Below, in pieces: positions 1-10,543 of a stretch of 64,000 nt of DNA. The first letter of the stretch is position 1, and each line of letters opens with the position of its first letter. Source of the stretch: Flavobacterium chilense (lineage in GTDB: Bacteria > Bacteroidota > Bacteroidia > Flavobacteriales > Flavobacteriaceae); contig NZ_LSYT01000010.1 in the NCBI RefSeq assembly GCF_001602525.1, positions 209,329 to 273,328 on the forward strand, in the 5' to 3' direction. The notes under the pieces were generated by a model. It was not told the origin of the DNA. It made no database searches and saw nothing but the letters and a program-made list of their open reading frames with translations. Made by a program: the position numbers and the translations under genes.

Positions 1-1300
1 TTTTTCCAGTGTTTTAAGATACAACTATAACAAACTTGATCTTGGAATGCCGGATAATGGAATCGCTGAACAATCTACAAGCAAAAACACGGAGTTCCCG
101 AGACAAGGAATTTTCAATCATTTATTGAGTTTAAACAACGTTATCTTTTTTCAAAATTCGAAATTAGATGTTGATTTAGGTTATATCGCGAATGACAGAA
201 GTGAATTTGAAGACAGTAACGAGGCGTCACTTCATATGAAACTGAACACTTTTAATTACAATGCGAAATACCATTTTCCGAAATTTGGAAAAATCGAGAC
301 TATTATTGGTGTACAGGGAATGTATCAAACAAACAAAAATTCCGGAGAAGAATACTTAATTCCGGATGCCACTACAAAAGATTTTGGTGTTTTTGGAACT
401 GCAAATTACGAATGGGACAATAGTGTTGTACAGGCCGGATTACGTTTTGACAACCGAAACATTACCTCTACCGCGCATGGAACTGAAGGCGAAGAAGGTT
501 ACTTTCTGCCTTTAGACAGATCTTTTGACAGTTTTAATGCTTCTTTAGGATATAAAACAAAACTGGCTGAACCGTTAACACTTCGACTGAATGTTGCTAC
601 TGGATTCAGAGCTCCAAATTTAGCTGAGTTAACTTCAAACGGGGTTCACGAAGGAACAAACCGATATGAAATTGGAAATGCTGATTTGAAAACAGAACAA
701 AACGTTCAGACGGATTTGAATTTAGAATATAAAAACACACATTTCGAATTTTTCATTAACGGATTTTACAATCACGTAAACAACTATATTTTCACTTCGC
801 CAACGGGAGAAGTTCGTGATGATAACGATGTTTTTGCTTATATTCAGGACAATGCAAAATTGTATGGTGGTGAAGTTGGTTTACACTTTCACCCTCATCC
901 ATTAGACTGGTTGCATTTTGAAACGAGTTTTGAAACGGTAACCGGTAAAAAACAAAACAACGATTATTTGCCTTTAATTCCTGCCAACAACTGGAACAAT
1001 ACTTTAAGAACTGAATTTAAAATCAAAAACTGGTTCGAAGAAGGATATGCTTCTTTAAATGTATCTTCGACTTTTAGTCAGGATAATGTAAGCGGTTTCG
1101 AAACGGCATCAAAAGGATATACACTAGTAAACTTAGGGTTTGGCGGAACGGTAAAATTAGGTAAACATGCTTTTGATGTTAACCTGAACGGAAATAACTT
1201 ATTCGATAAAAAATATATTGCACACCTTTCAAGATTGAAAACTGACGGTATACCAAACATTGGACGAAATATTGTTTTGGGAGTTAACTTCAATCTGTAA
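1..1300 (+). CDS. TonB-dependent outer-membrane receptor, C-terminal part (5' truncated by window)
   Basis: The reading frame is open from base 2, so the gene begins upstream of the window; about 432 residues are visible. They form the C-terminal beta-barrel of a TonB-dependent receptor, which imports a siderophore, metal complex, vitamin or oligomer across the outer membrane. Barrel hallmarks are GFRAPNLAEL and, near the end, NLFDKKYIAHLSRLK, and the last strand closes with VLGVNFNL. The plug and TonB box are outside the window, so the substrate cannot be named. A hairpin terminator follows directly. Confidence 0.9.
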   Translation, partial: FSSVLRYNYNKLDLGMPDNGIAEQSTSKNTEFPRQGIFNHLLSLNNVIFFQNSKLDVDLGYIANDRSEFEDSNEASLHMKLNTFNYNAKYHFPKFGKIETIIGVQGMYQTNKNSGEEYLIPDATTKDFGVFGTANYEWDNSVVQAGLRFDNRNITSTAHGTEGEEGYFLPLDRSFDSFNASLGYKTKLAEPLTLRLNVATGFRAPNLAELTSNGVHEGTNRYEIGNADLKTEQNVQTDLNLEYKNTHFEFFINGFYNHVNNYIFTSPTGEVRDDNDVFAYIQDNAKLYGGEVGLHFHPHPLDWLHFETSFETVTGKKQNNDYLPLIPANNWNNTLRTEFKIKNWFEEGYASLNVSSTFSQDNVSGFETASKGYTLVNLGFGGTVKLGKHAFDVNLNGNNLFDKKYIAHLSRLKTDGIPNIGRNIVLGVNFNL

Positions 1301-1307
1301 CATTTTT

Positions 1308-1388
1308 AAACCATATACGACATATAATTAAATTGGTTAAACCTTAACTAAATGAGCCCGTATGTCTTATATGGTTTAACTTTTTATC
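1308..1388 (+). terminator. Long-stem terminator after the TonB receptor
   Basis: Two 17-nt arms (1308-1324 and 1361-1377) are complementary at 16 of 17 positions and are followed by a T run. The loop is long (36 nt), so it could also be an intergenic palindromic repeat acting as terminator. Confidence 0.5.
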
Positions 1389-1413
1389 GTTATTATTTCA
1401 CAACAAAAAATGC

Positions 1414-1421
1414 TATTTTTG
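1414..1421 (+). promoter_or_regulatory. Bacteroidota -7 element for the prolyl oligopeptidase gene
   Basis: TATTTTTG fits the Bacteroidota TAnnTTTG -7 consensus and lies 23 bases before the ATG. No clear -33 TTTG was seen at the expected distance. Confidence 0.4.
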
Positions 1422-1443
1422 TTACAACCGTTAAACAAAAACT

Positions 1444-3552
1444 ATGAAAAAAACATTTCTTCTAATGGCACTTACAACTGCAGGAATTTCGTTTGCACAA
1501 AATAAAATTCAATATCCACAAACCAAAAAAGGCGAAACTGTTGACGTCTATTTTGACACAAAAGTTAGTGATCCTTATCGTTGGCTTGAAGACGACAAAT
1601 CAGCCGAAACCGGTGCCTGGGTAAAAGCTCAAAACGAAGTTACTTATGGCTATTTAGATAAGATTCCGTTCCGTGATGAACTTAAAAAACGCATGGAAAA
1701 ATTATGGAACTATGAAAAAATCAGCGCTCCATTTGTGGAAGGAAAATTTACTTATTACTCAAAAAACAACGGTCTTCAGAATCAGTCTGTTATTTACAGA
1801 AAAGGACAAGATGGTAAGGAAGAAGTTTTCTTAGACCCAAACACATTCTCTAAAGACGGAACAACTTCTCTTGGAGGTTTAGATTTCTCTAAAGACGGAA
1901 ACAAAGCTGCTTACTCTATTTCTGAAGGTGGAAGCGATTGGAGAAAAGTGATTATTATTGATGCATTATCTAAAAAAGTTCTGGAAGACACCTTAGTTGA
2001 TGTAAAATTTAGCGGTATTTCATGGCATGGAAACGAAGGGTTTTATTACTCTAGTTATGATAAGCCAAAAGGAAGCGAATTATCTGCAAAAACAGATCAG
2101 CACAAATTGTATTTCCATAAACTGGGAACTTCTCAAAAAGACGATAAAGTTATTTTTGGTGCAGATGAAAAACGCAGATACGTTGGCGGATATGTTACCG
2201 AAGACAGCCATTATTTAGTAATCTCGGCATCAAATTCTACTTATGGAAATGAGTTATACATTAAAGATTTAACCAAACCAAACAGTCCGATTGTTACAAT
2301 TGTAAACAACTTTAACAGCGACAATCAGGTTATTGAGAATGAAGGGACAAAATTGTTTATCGAAACTGATTTAAACGCACCAAACAAACGTGTGGTTACT
2401 GTTGATGTAAGCAATCCAAAACCTGAAAACTGGAAAGATTTTATCAAAGAAACCCAAAACATTCTTTCGCCTTCAACCGGTGGTGGATTTTTCTTTGCTA
2501 ATTACACTAAAGATGCCGTTTCGTTTGTACAACAATATGATTATAGCGGAAAGTTAATCCGTGAAATTAAACTTCCTGCTGTAGGAACTGCAGGTGGATT
2601 TGGAGGAAAAAAACAAGAAAAAACACTATACTACAGTTTTACAAACTATACAACGCCGGGAACTATTTATTCATTTGAACCAAAATCTGGTAAATCTGAA
2701 ATATATCAAAAACCAAAAGTTGATTTTAAGAGTGAAGATTACGAGTCTAAACAAGTTTTCTATACTTCAAAAGACGGAACAAAAATTCCAATGATTATCA
2801 CGTATAAAAAAGGATTAAAGCTAGACGGTAAAAACCCAACAATTCTTTACGGTTATGGTGGATTCAACATTAGTTTAACTCCAAGTTTCAGTATTGCTAA
2901 TGCTGTATGGTTAGAAAATGGTGGTGTTTATGCTGTTGCTAATTTAAGAGGCGGTGGTGAATATGGTAAAAAATGGCATGATGCCGGAACTAAATTGCAA
3001 AAGCAAAATGTATTTAATGACTTTATTGCTGCAGGTGAATACTTAATTGCCCAAAAATATACTTCATCAGATTTCTTAGCTATACGCGGAGGTTCAAACG
3101 GAGGTTTATTAGTTGGAGCAACAATGACGCAACGTCCGGATTTAATGAAAGTGGCATTGCCGGCTGTTGGTGTAATGGATATGTTACGTTACCATACTTT
3201 TACTGCCGGTGCTGGTTGGGCTTACGATTACGGAACAGCTCAGGACAGTAAAGAAATGTTCGAATACCTTAAAGGATATTCTCCGGTTCAAAATGTTAAA
3301 ACAGGAGTTCAATACCCTGCAACTATGGTTACAACAGGAGATCATGATGACCGTGTAGTTCCTGCACATAGTTTTAAATTTGCTGCTGAACTACAGGAAA
3401 AACAAACAGGAAATAATCCGGTTTTAATTCGAATTGATGTAAAAGCAGGACACGGAGCAGGAAAATCTGTTGCTGCAACTATTCAGGAAAATGTAGACAT
3501 TCAGGCATTCACGCTTTACAATATGGGCTTTAAAGCTTTACCTAAGAAGTAA
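1444..3552 (+). CDS. Prolyl oligopeptidase family serine peptidase (S9A)
   Basis: 702 residues, the usual length for S9A prolyl oligopeptidase plus a signal peptide (residues 1-18, ending SFAQ). These enzymes cut proline-containing oligopeptides after Pro; the signal points to the periplasm. The N-terminal half is the beta-propeller (typical start DPYRWLEDD). The C-terminal alpha/beta hydrolase domain carries the catalytic Ser in GGSNGG near residue 550, Asp in GDHDDRVVP near 637 and His in AGHGAGKS near 671. It is monocistronic, with its own -7 element and a palindromic terminator. Confidence 0.93.
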   Translation: MKKTFLLMALTTAGISFAQNKIQYPQTKKGETVDVYFDTKVSDPYRWLEDDKSAETGAWVKAQNEVTYGYLDKIPFRDELKKRMEKLWNYEKISAPFVEGKFTYYSKNNGLQNQSVIYRKGQDGKEEVFLDPNTFSKDGTTSLGGLDFSKDGNKAAYSISEGGSDWRKVIIIDALSKKVLEDTLVDVKFSGISWHGNEGFYYSSYDKPKGSELSAKTDQHKLYFHKLGTSQKDDKVIFGADEKRRYVGGYVTEDSHYLVISASNSTYGNELYIKDLTKPNSPIVTIVNNFNSDNQVIENEGTKLFIETDLNAPNKRVVTVDVSNPKPENWKDFIKETQNILSPSTGGGFFFANYTKDAVSFVQQYDYSGKLIREIKLPAVGTAGGFGGKKQEKTLYYSFTNYTTPGTIYSFEPKSGKSEIYQKPKVDFKSEDYESKQVFYTSKDGTKIPMIITYKKGLKLDGKNPTILYGYGGFNISLTPSFSIANAVWLENGGVYAVANLRGGGEYGKKWHDAGTKLQKQNVFNDFIAAGEYLIAQKYTSSDFLAIRGGSNGGLLVGATMTQRPDLMKVALPAVGVMDMLRYHTFTAGAGWAYDYGTAQDSKEMFEYLKGYSPVQNVKTGVQYPATMVTTGDHDDRVVPAHSFKFAAELQEKQTGNNPVLIRIDVKAGHGAGKSVAATIQENVDIQAFTLYNMGFKALPKK

Positions 3553-3572
3553 TCTTTAAACTAATTTTTTTT

Positions 3573-3748
3573 AGCCACGAATTCACGAATTAATTTTGTG
3601 AATTTGTGGCTTTATTTTTTATGTTTCACGCAGATTTTGCAGATTTAGACAGATCTAAGCTGATTTAATCAATAAGAATCTGTGTGCATCTGCTTAAATC
3701 ATTTTAAATCTGCGTGAAAAAATAATTCGTGAATTCGTGGCAAATTTT
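3573..3748. repeat. Nested intergenic palindromes
   Basis: Three nested or adjacent inverted repeats fill this gap. AGCCACGAATTCAC (3573) pairs with GTGAATTTGTGGCT (3598-3611) and is followed by T-rich DNA, so it may end the upstream transcript. TTTCACGCAGATTT (3624) pairs with AAATCTGCGTGAAA (3706-3719). A second AATTCGTGAATTCGTGGC closes the block. The mosaic design looks like a dispersed REP-like intergenic element rather than a single terminator. Confidence 0.6.
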
Positions 3749-3780
3749 CTTTTAAATTTGAGGAACTTAAAACTTAAACC

Positions 3781-4773
3781 ATGAGAATTATAAAATGGGG
3801 AATTATAGGCTGTGGAAATGTAACCGAAGTTAAGAGTGGTCCGGCTTTTCAGAAAACACCAAATTCAGCTTTAGTAGCTGTTATGCGAAGAGATGCTGCC
3901 CTTGCAGAAGATTATGCCAAACGCCATAATGTCCCTAAATGGTATTCTAACGCTGTTGATTTAATCAATGATCCCGAAGTTGATGCTGTTTATATTGCTA
4001 CGCCGCCATCATCTCATAAAGAATATACTATTTTATGCGCCAAAGCCGGAAAACCGGTTTATGTTGAAAAACCTATGGCTCTGACTTTTGAAGAATGCAA
4101 CGAAATGATAAGCGCTTGTAAAGAACATACTGTACCATTGTTTGTTGCTTATTACAGAAGGAGTCTACCTCGTTTTTTAAAGATAAAGAAACTAATCGAT
4201 CAAAATAAAATTGGAACGGTAAGACATGTAAATTGTGTTTTATATCATCCGTTTGAAGAACGCTACGATGACGAAATCAATTTACCTTGGACCGTTTTAC
4301 CTCATATTTCCGGTGGCGGAATTTTTGTTGATTTGGCTTGTCATACTTTAGATTTTCTTGATTTCGTTTTAGGTCCGATAAAATCTGTTCGCGGACATGC
4401 AACTTCGCAGCTTAAAGCATATCCGGCCGAAGACTCGGTTTCAATGTCTTTTTTATTCGAAAATGGAATTCATGGAACAGGTTTATGGAATTTTGCCAGT
4501 TTTGAACGTTACGACAATACAGACATTGTAGGCGATAAAGGGAAAATTTCTTTTTCTACTTTTGGAAATGATCCCATTCATATTCAGTATTCAAATGGAG
4601 AAAAAGAAAGCATAACAATTGAAAATCCGCTTCATATTCAACAACCTTTTATCGAAACAGTTGTTGAAGAGCTTTTAGGTAAAGAAGGTTTTTCTCCGTC
4701 AAAAGGAACATCAGCCGCCAGAACAACCTGGGTTATTGACGAAGTTTTGAAGGAGTTTAGGAATTCGAAATAG
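3781..4773 (+). CDS. Gfo/Idh/MocA family NAD(P)-dependent oxidoreductase
   Basis: 330 residues. The N-terminal Rossmann motif is GIIGCGNV (residues 7-14), followed by the family signature VEKPMAL (residues 95-103 region). The C-terminal alpha/beta substrate domain includes GGGIFVDLACHTLDFLDF, with the His/Asp residues usual in the dehydrogenase active site. The family oxidises sugar or inositol carbons with NAD(P); the substrate is not readable from sequence. It stands alone between a repeat block and a shared terminator. Confidence 0.9.
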   Translation: MRIIKWGIIGCGNVTEVKSGPAFQKTPNSALVAVMRRDAALAEDYAKRHNVPKWYSNAVDLINDPEVDAVYIATPPSSHKEYTILCAKAGKPVYVEKPMALTFEECNEMISACKEHTVPLFVAYYRRSLPRFLKIKKLIDQNKIGTVRHVNCVLYHPFEERYDDEINLPWTVLPHISGGGIFVDLACHTLDFLDFVLGPIKSVRGHATSQLKAYPAEDSVSMSFLFENGIHGTGLWNFASFERYDNTDIVGDKGKISFSTFGNDPIHIQYSNGEKESITIENPLHIQQPFIETVVEELLGKEGFSPSKGTSAARTTWVIDEVLKEFRNSK

Positions 4774-4797
4774 AGAACATTTTATTTTAAAAGATAA

Positions 4798-4835
4798 AAA
4801 AAGAGGAGATCCATACTGAATCTCCTCTTTTTTAA
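4798..4835. terminator. Bidirectional terminator between convergent genes
   Basis: AAAAAGAGGAGAT (4798-4810) pairs with ATCTCCTCTTTTT from 4820. The A-rich left flank and T-rich right flank allow it to work for both the oxidoreductase (+) and the barrel gene (-), which end on either side. Confidence 0.75.
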
Positions 4836-4857
4836 AAAACTAAAAACTGCTATAAAA

Positions 4858-5826
4858 CTATAGACTGTATTTGATACCTAAAGTCAAACCAATACCAGAA
4901 ATACCAACATAAGAACTTAAATCGTCTGTTGCTTTTGTATTATCAAAACCAGTAGGATTTGTTAAGCTGTTATTTGAGTTTGAATCGATTTTGCTGTGGT
5001 AATTAGTATGATTAGCAGAATATGAAGCTGCTCTGAATGAAGTTGAAGTATTTAATTTGTCTACTCCGTTTTCAGTATATTCAGTAGTTTCTTTTGTTTT
5101 TCCATGTACAGTAAAGTTACGGTACTCTAATTCAGCAAAAGCAGAAATATGTTTTCCTAATTTATAAGAAGTACCAATAGCTGCCATAAAACCAATTGTA
5201 GCATTAGGTTTTACAACATCTTTTGAATAAGCATCTGTTGCAGCCACCTGATTAGCCCCTACAAACGTTGTGTACTGTCTATCAGTCTTAATATCTAAAG
5301 TACCGTGAATTGGTACAATAACCCCAACTTTAGTATATGGTTCAAAACCGTGAGCTTCTCCTAAAAACATTACAAGAGATGGTGCTAAATCGAAAGCTTT
5401 AATTTGTCCTTCAGCAGTAAAACTTACATATGTCGCAGCAGGGCTAGCAGCAGGATTGTATGAAATAAGTCTGTTAGTAGTCTGAGCCATAGTTTTGCTG
5501 TTACTGATATAATAGTTTGCAGCCATCTCAACTCCTAAACGTGCAGAAAAACGGTAACCCGCTGTAATTCCACTTCTAAAACCTTGTCCAAAAGAACCTG
5601 TTACACTTTCTCTGGATACCAATTTGTTATTTGCTAATGTACCAGCATAAACATCTCTGTTTGGTGCTTGTCCTCCTACTTCAGGAAATTCTGTAGAAGC
5701 AGTTTGATTAAAATAAGATCCACCCAACTTAAAATACCAACTTTCTGGTTTATCCGCTTTTTCTGTTTGTGCCATTGTAGCCATAGAACAAACTAATAAT
5801 CCTAGTAAAAATAGGTTCTTTTTCAT
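4858..5826 (-). CDS. Outer-membrane beta-barrel protein (OmpA-type/porin-like), unassigned
   Basis: 322 residues with a clean signal peptide (MKKNLFLLGLLVCSMATMAQ). The mature part shows alternating beta strands, e.g. FRSGITAGYRFSARLGVEMAANYYI and a final strand GIGLTLGIKYSL ending in a hydrophobic residue, as BAM substrates do. There is no OmpA peptidoglycan-binding domain. Ser/Thr/Asn-rich segments probably form outer loops. A -7 element lies 24-31 bases upstream. A specific role cannot be assigned. Confidence 0.8.
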   Translation of the reverse strand: MKKNLFLLGLLVCSMATMAQTEKADKPESWYFKLGGSYFNQTASTEFPEVGGQAPNRDVYAGTLANNKLVSRESVTGSFGQGFRSGITAGYRFSARLGVEMAANYYISNSKTMAQTTNRLISYNPAASPAATYVSFTAEGQIKAFDLAPSLVMFLGEAHGFEPYTKVGVIVPIHGTLDIKTDRQYTTFVGANQVAATDAYSKDVVKPNATIGFMAAIGTSYKLGKHISAFAELEYRNFTVHGKTKETTEYTENGVDKLNTSTSFRAASYSANHTNYHSKIDSNSNNSLTNPTGFDNTKATDDLSSYVGISGIGLTLGIKYSL

Positions 5827-5849
5827 AATTTTGATTTAATTAATTTCTA

Positions 5850-5857
5850 CAAACATA
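5850..5857 (-). promoter_or_regulatory. Bacteroidota -7 element for the barrel gene
   Basis: Read on the minus strand this is TATGTTTG, an exact TAnnTTTG match, just upstream of the start codon at 5826. Confidence 0.5.
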
Positions 5858-6004
5858 GATTATTTTAACATAATCTTATAATTTGCAATGTTAGACTTTG
5901 GAACGAAATCGTTGTAATTTTAATCTAAATTACTAAAAAACTATTATGCATGCATAATTTTAACACTAAAAAAATGCATACTCTTAAATTTTAACTGTTA
6001 AAAT

Positions 6005-9000
6005 TTAATTCAGCTTAAAATTTACCTGCATTTTCTCTAATTCTATCAATAGCTCGGTGGAAATTCTTACTTTTAGCCTACGACTTGGCATCGTTAACCT
6101 GGTCACTACTTTTATCTCTTCTACCTCATTTACTTCCTGAATTTTAGTTTCCTCAATTGCAGCATCTTCGTTTTCGTTCTCTTCTACAAAAACAGCATCA
6201 TCTGTTTCTTCAAAATCAGCAGGGGTTTCAACCTCAACCAGGCGTTTAATTTTCTCTAATTCCATGACTTCAAAAGTCACAGAATTCTCTCCTTTATTCT
6301 CATTAAACAAATGACTTAATTTATGTATAAATTCAGCCTGTAGATCTTTTATATTCAATAATAAAATCAATTTTTTAGCAAAGGCTTCCAGAATATCCTG
6401 CAATTGTCTAATTTCAACAAACTGCATTCTTGGATCAGATTTTTTTCCTGTGTCATGATTTACCCAACCATCCTTTATTAATATTTTCAAATAAGCAAAA
6501 TTGTTTTGAATCAGGAAATGGCGAAACTTAAGATACTCTTCTCCAAAAATCTTGAACTCATAACTTTCATCATATCCTTCCAGATTAAACACAGCCCAGC
6601 CTTTTCCGTTTTTGGCTACACGATGTTGTACATTATTAATGATTCCGGCAAAGTTTAGATTTTTACCTACATATTCATTCATACTTTTTAATGCTTCTAA
6701 ACGGGCATTACAAAAGTATTTCATCTCAAACCTAAAATCATCCAGCGGATGTCCTGAGATATAAATTCCAACAACCTCTTTTTCTTTTGCCAGTTTTTCC
6801 ATTGTGCTCCAGTCTTCACACGGAGGCACAACCGGCTCTGCAATTTGTACTTCGCTTGCTTCTCCAAACAAACTTACCTGTGATGAATTTTCATTTTCCT
6901 GAAATTTCGATCCGTAACGCATTGCTTTCTCATAAAAGGTAATTCCATCACCATCATCATGAAAATACTGCGCTCTGGTTGTTCCTTCAAACGAATCAAA
7001 ACCTCCTGCTAATGCAAGGTTTTCAATTGCTTTTTTGTTGGCAGCACGCAAATCAATTCGCTTCGCCAAATCAAATATGGATTTGTATCTTCCGTCTTTT
7101 CTGTTTTCTACAATAGTTTCTACCGCACCGGAACCAACACCTTTAATAGCACCCATTCCAAAACGAACCGCATAATTATCATTTACGGTAAATTTATAGT
7201 ACGATTCATTTACATCTGGACCTAAAACTTCTAAGCCCATACGTTTACATTCTTCCATAAAAAAGGAAACCTGCTTAATATCGTTCATGTTATTCGAAAG
7301 TACCGCTGCCATATATTCCGCAGGATAATGCGCTTTTAAATAAGCAGTCTGGTAGGCAATCCACGCATAACAAGTCGAGTGCGATTTGTTGAAGGCGTAA
7401 CTCGCAAAGGCCTCCCAGTCTTTCCAGATTTTCTCCAGAATCTTGGCATCATGACCTTTTTTTGCCGCCTGTTCGACAAATTTAGGTTTCATTTTATCCA
7501 GTACATCCTTTTGTTTCTTACCCATCGCTTTACGCAATACGTCGGCTTCACCTTTTGTAAAGTCTGCCAGAGACTGCGACAAAAGCATTACCTGCTCCTG
7601 GTAAACGGTAATTCCGTAGGTTTCAGACAAATATTCAGCACAGGCATCTAAGTCGTATTTGATTTCTTCGTCACCATTTTTTCTTCGAACGAAAGACGGA
7701 ATATACTCTAAAGGCCCCGGACGATACAGGGCGTTCATCGCAATTAAATCTCCAAAAACCGTTGGCTTAAGGTCTTTCATGTATTTCTGCATCCCGGGTG
7801 ACTCGTATTGGAAAATACCAACTGTTTCTCCTCTCTGGAAAAGCGCATACGTTTCTTCATCATCAATCGGAAAAGTGTCGGGATCCAGATCAATTCCAAC
7901 TCTGTATTTTACCAGTTTTACGGTATCTTTTATCAGCGTAAGGGTCTTTAGACCCAAGAAGTCCATTTTCAACAATCCGGCACTTTCTGCAACCGAGTTA
8001 TCAAACTGTGTTACATATAGATCCGAATCTTTTGCGGTGGTAACGGGAACATAATTCGTAATATCCGACGGCGTAATGATAACCCCGCAGGCGTGAATTC
8101 CCGTATTACGCATCGATCCTTCCAGAATTTTTGCCTGCTGAATGGTTTCTCCTGCCAAATCATCTTCATTGGCAATCGCGATTAACTCTTTTACATTATC
8201 AAATTCATCAGAACGAAGGGCTTTTTTAACTTCTTCTTCGCTTTCAGAAATAAAACGCGCCAAATTCCATTTTGACGGCATCATTCCCGGAATCAGTTTC
8301 GCAATTCTGTCAGCCTCGAATAATGGTAAATCCAATACACGAGCTGTATCACGAATCGCTGATTTAGTTGCCATTTTACCATAAGTGATAATTTGTGCTA
8401 CCTGCTTTTGACCATATTTATTGATTACATAATCCATTACACGTCCACGACCCTCGTCATCAAAGTCGATATCAATATCGGGCATCGATACACGGTCAGG
8501 ATTTAGGAAACGCTCAAAAAGTAAGTCGTATTTAATGGGGTCAATATTGGTAATTCCGAGACAATACGCAACGGCTGAACCCGCTGCAGATCCACGACCG
8601 GGACCTACCGACACATCCATTTTTCTTGCTTCGGCAATGAAATCCTGTACAATCAAAAAGTAACCCGGATATCCTGAATTCGAAATCGTTAACAATTCAA
8701 AATCCAGACGTTCCTGAATTGATTCGGTAATTTCGCCATATCTTCTTTGAGCTCCTCTCATTGTAAGATCTCGCAAATAAGCATTTTCACCACGAACACC
8801 ATTGTCTTTCTCATCTTCAGGATCAACAAACTCATCTGGAATATCAAACTTCGGAAGCAATACATCACGATACAATGAATATCCTTCGACCTTATCTATA
8901 ATTTCCTGAATGTTGATAATCGCTTCGGGCAAATCAGCAAAGAGCTTTTTCATCTCGTCTTGCGACTTGAAATAATATTCCTGATTTGGAAGTCCGTAGC

Positions 9001-10543
9001 GATAACCACGTCCACGTCCAATAGGTGTTGCCTGCTTTTCACCGTCTTTTACACAAAGTAAAATATCGTGCGCATTGGCATCTTCTTTATTTAGATAATA
9101 GGTATTATTGGTTGCAATTAATTTGACGTTGTGTTTTTTCGAAAACTCAATCAGGGTTTTATTTACACGATTTTCATCTTCCTGATTGTGACGCATAACT
9201 TCTAAATAGAAATCATCACCAAATTGTGCTGCCCACCAAATCAAAGCTTCTTCGGCCTGGTTTTCACCAATATTCAGGATTTTACTTGGAATTTCTCCGT
9301 ATAAATTCCCTGACAAAACCATGATATCTTCTTTGTATTTTTCAACAATATTCTTGTCAATCCTCGGAACATAATAAAAACCGTCAGTATAGGCAATCGA
9401 AGCCATTTTGGCCAGATTATGATATCCTGCTTTGTTTTTAGCCATTAAAACAACCTGATAACCGTTGTCTTTTTTGCTTTTGTCTAAATGATTTTCACAA
9501 ATATTAAACTCACAACCCACAATTGGTTTTACCTCAGTTTCTGTTGGTTCTTCACCCGCTTCAACTAAAGCTTTGTTTTTTCCGGATGCCGCTTTGTTAT
9601 GGTTCATAACGGCGCTCACAAAGTGAAAAGCCCCCATCATGTTTCCGGTATCGGTCATGGCAACCGCCGGCATTCCGTTTTTGGCAGCAGCCGCAACAAT
9701 ATTTCCAATTCCGATAGTAGATTGAAGTACCGAAAACTGTGTGTGATTGTGCAAATGCGCAAATTTCGCTGCTTTGAAATCCGCTTTATCTTCTTCTGAA
9801 ACGACATTTTGCGTATCTTCTCCAGCTAAAGCTTTAAGCTGTTCTCTGATTTTATCAGAAGCCGCTTTTAAATTGATGTGCTTTAAACCAATCAGTTTAA
9901 ATTCCTGTGGATTTCTATCCTGAAATTCTTTGAAATATTCCTTAGGAACGTCTAATTCTTCTTTTGTAAAAACTTCTCTTCTAACCAATTCAAGAAAACA
10001 ACGCGTAGTTGCCTCAACGTCGGCAGTTGCGTTGTGCGCCTCTGCGAAAGGCTGATCGAAAAGATAACTGTGTAATTCGGTCAGGGTTGGAAGTTTGAAT
10101 TTTCCTCCACGACCTCCAGGAAGCTGTAATAATGAAGCAGTAACTTCAGTACAAGTATCTAAAACCGGCATTGAACTCATAGGGGAATCTACTCCCATTC
10201 TATGAAATTCGGCTCCCATAATATTAACGTCGAAACCTAAATTCTGACCTACAATAAATTTGGTTTTACTTAATGCAATATTGAATTTTTCCAAAACTTC
10301 GGCTAGCGAGATTCCGTCGGCTTCTGCCAATTCAGTCGAGATTCCGTGAATACGCTCAGCATCATACGGAATATTAAATCCTTCCGGTTTTACAAGGTAA
10401 TCCTGATGCTCTACAAGCTGTCCCATTTCATCATGAAGCTGCCATGCAATCTGAATACAGCGGGGCCAGTTATCAGAATCGGTTATCGGGGCATCCCATC
10501 GTTTTGGTAATCCGGTTGTTTCGGTATCGAATATTAAATACAT
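6005..10543 (-). CDS. dnaE: DNA polymerase III alpha subunit with fused N-terminal DnaQ-type exonuclease
   Basis: The likely start is the ATG at 10543 (MYLIFDTETTG); a start five codons upstream is possible. Residues 1-190 form a DEDDh 3'-5' exonuclease: DTETTG (ExoI), GQNLGFDV (ExoII), HNATADVEAT (ExoIII). A PHP domain follows (FAHLHNHTQFSVL), then the C-family polymerase core with GPGRGSAAGSAV and the catalytic PDIDIDFDD, the helix-hairpin-helix region (MGAIKGVGSGAVETI) and an OB fold (LNFAGIINNVQHRV). At about 1512 residues it is longer than E. coli DnaE because proofreading is built in, as is usual in Bacteroidota. The acidic C-terminal extension is poorly conserved. Confidence 0.97.
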   Translation of the reverse strand: MYLIFDTETTGLPKRWDAPITDSDNWPRCIQIAWQLHDEMGQLVEHQDYLVKPEGFNIPYDAERIHGISTELAEADGISLAEVLEKFNIALSKTKFIVGQNLGFDVNIMGAEFHRMGVDSPMSSMPVLDTCTEVTASLLQLPGGRGGKFKLPTLTELHSYLFDQPFAEAHNATADVEATTRCFLELVRREVFTKEELDVPKEYFKEFQDRNPQEFKLIGLKHINLKAASDKIREQLKALAGEDTQNVVSEEDKADFKAAKFAHLHNHTQFSVLQSTIGIGNIVAAAAKNGMPAVAMTDTGNMMGAFHFVSAVMNHNKAASGKNKALVEAGEEPTETEVKPIVGCEFNICENHLDKSKKDNGYQVVLMAKNKAGYHNLAKMASIAYTDGFYYVPRIDKNIVEKYKEDIMVLSGNLYGEIPSKILNIGENQAEEALIWWAAQFGDDFYLEVMRHNQEDENRVNKTLIEFSKKHNVKLIATNNTYYLNKEDANAHDILLCVKDGEKQATPIGRGRGYRYGLPNQEYYFKSQDEMKKLFADLPEAIINIQEIIDKVEGYSLYRDVLLPKFDIPDEFVDPEDEKDNGVRGENAYLRDLTMRGAQRRYGEITESIQERLDFELLTISNSGYPGYFLIVQDFIAEARKMDVSVGPGRGSAAGSAVAYCLGITNIDPIKYDLLFERFLNPDRVSMPDIDIDFDDEGRGRVMDYVINKYGQKQVAQIITYGKMATKSAIRDTARVLDLPLFEADRIAKLIPGMMPSKWNLARFISESEEEVKKALRSDEFDNVKELIAIANEDDLAGETIQQAKILEGSMRNTGIHACGVIITPSDITNYVPVTTAKDSDLYVTQFDNSVAESAGLLKMDFLGLKTLTLIKDTVKLVKYRVGIDLDPDTFPIDDEETYALFQRGETVGIFQYESPGMQKYMKDLKPTVFGDLIAMNALYRPGPLEYIPSFVRRKNGDEEIKYDLDACAEYLSETYGITVYQEQVMLLSQSLADFTKGEADVLRKAMGKKQKDVLDKMKPKFVEQAAKKGHDAKILEKIWKDWEAFASYAFNKSHSTCYAWIAYQTAYLKAHYPAEYMAAVLSNNMNDIKQVSFFMEECKRMGLEVLGPDVNESYYKFTVNDNYAVRFGMGAIKGVGSGAVETIVENRKDGRYKSIFDLAKRIDLRAANKKAIENLALAGGFDSFEGTTRAQYFHDDGDGITFYEKAMRYGSKFQENENSSQVSLFGEASEVQIAEPVVPPCEDWSTMEKLAKEKEVVGIYISGHPLDDFRFEMKYFCNARLEALKSMNEYVGKNLNFAGIINNVQHRVAKNGKGWAVFNLEGYDESYEFKIFGEEYLKFRHFLIQNNFAYLKILIKDGWVNHDTGKKSDPRMQFVEIRQLQDILEAFAKKLILLLNIKDLQAEFIHKLSHLFNENKGENSVTFEVMELEKIKRLVEVETPADFEETDDAVFVEENENEDAAIEETKIQEVNEVEEIKVVTRLTMPSRRLKVRISTELLIELEKMQVNFKLN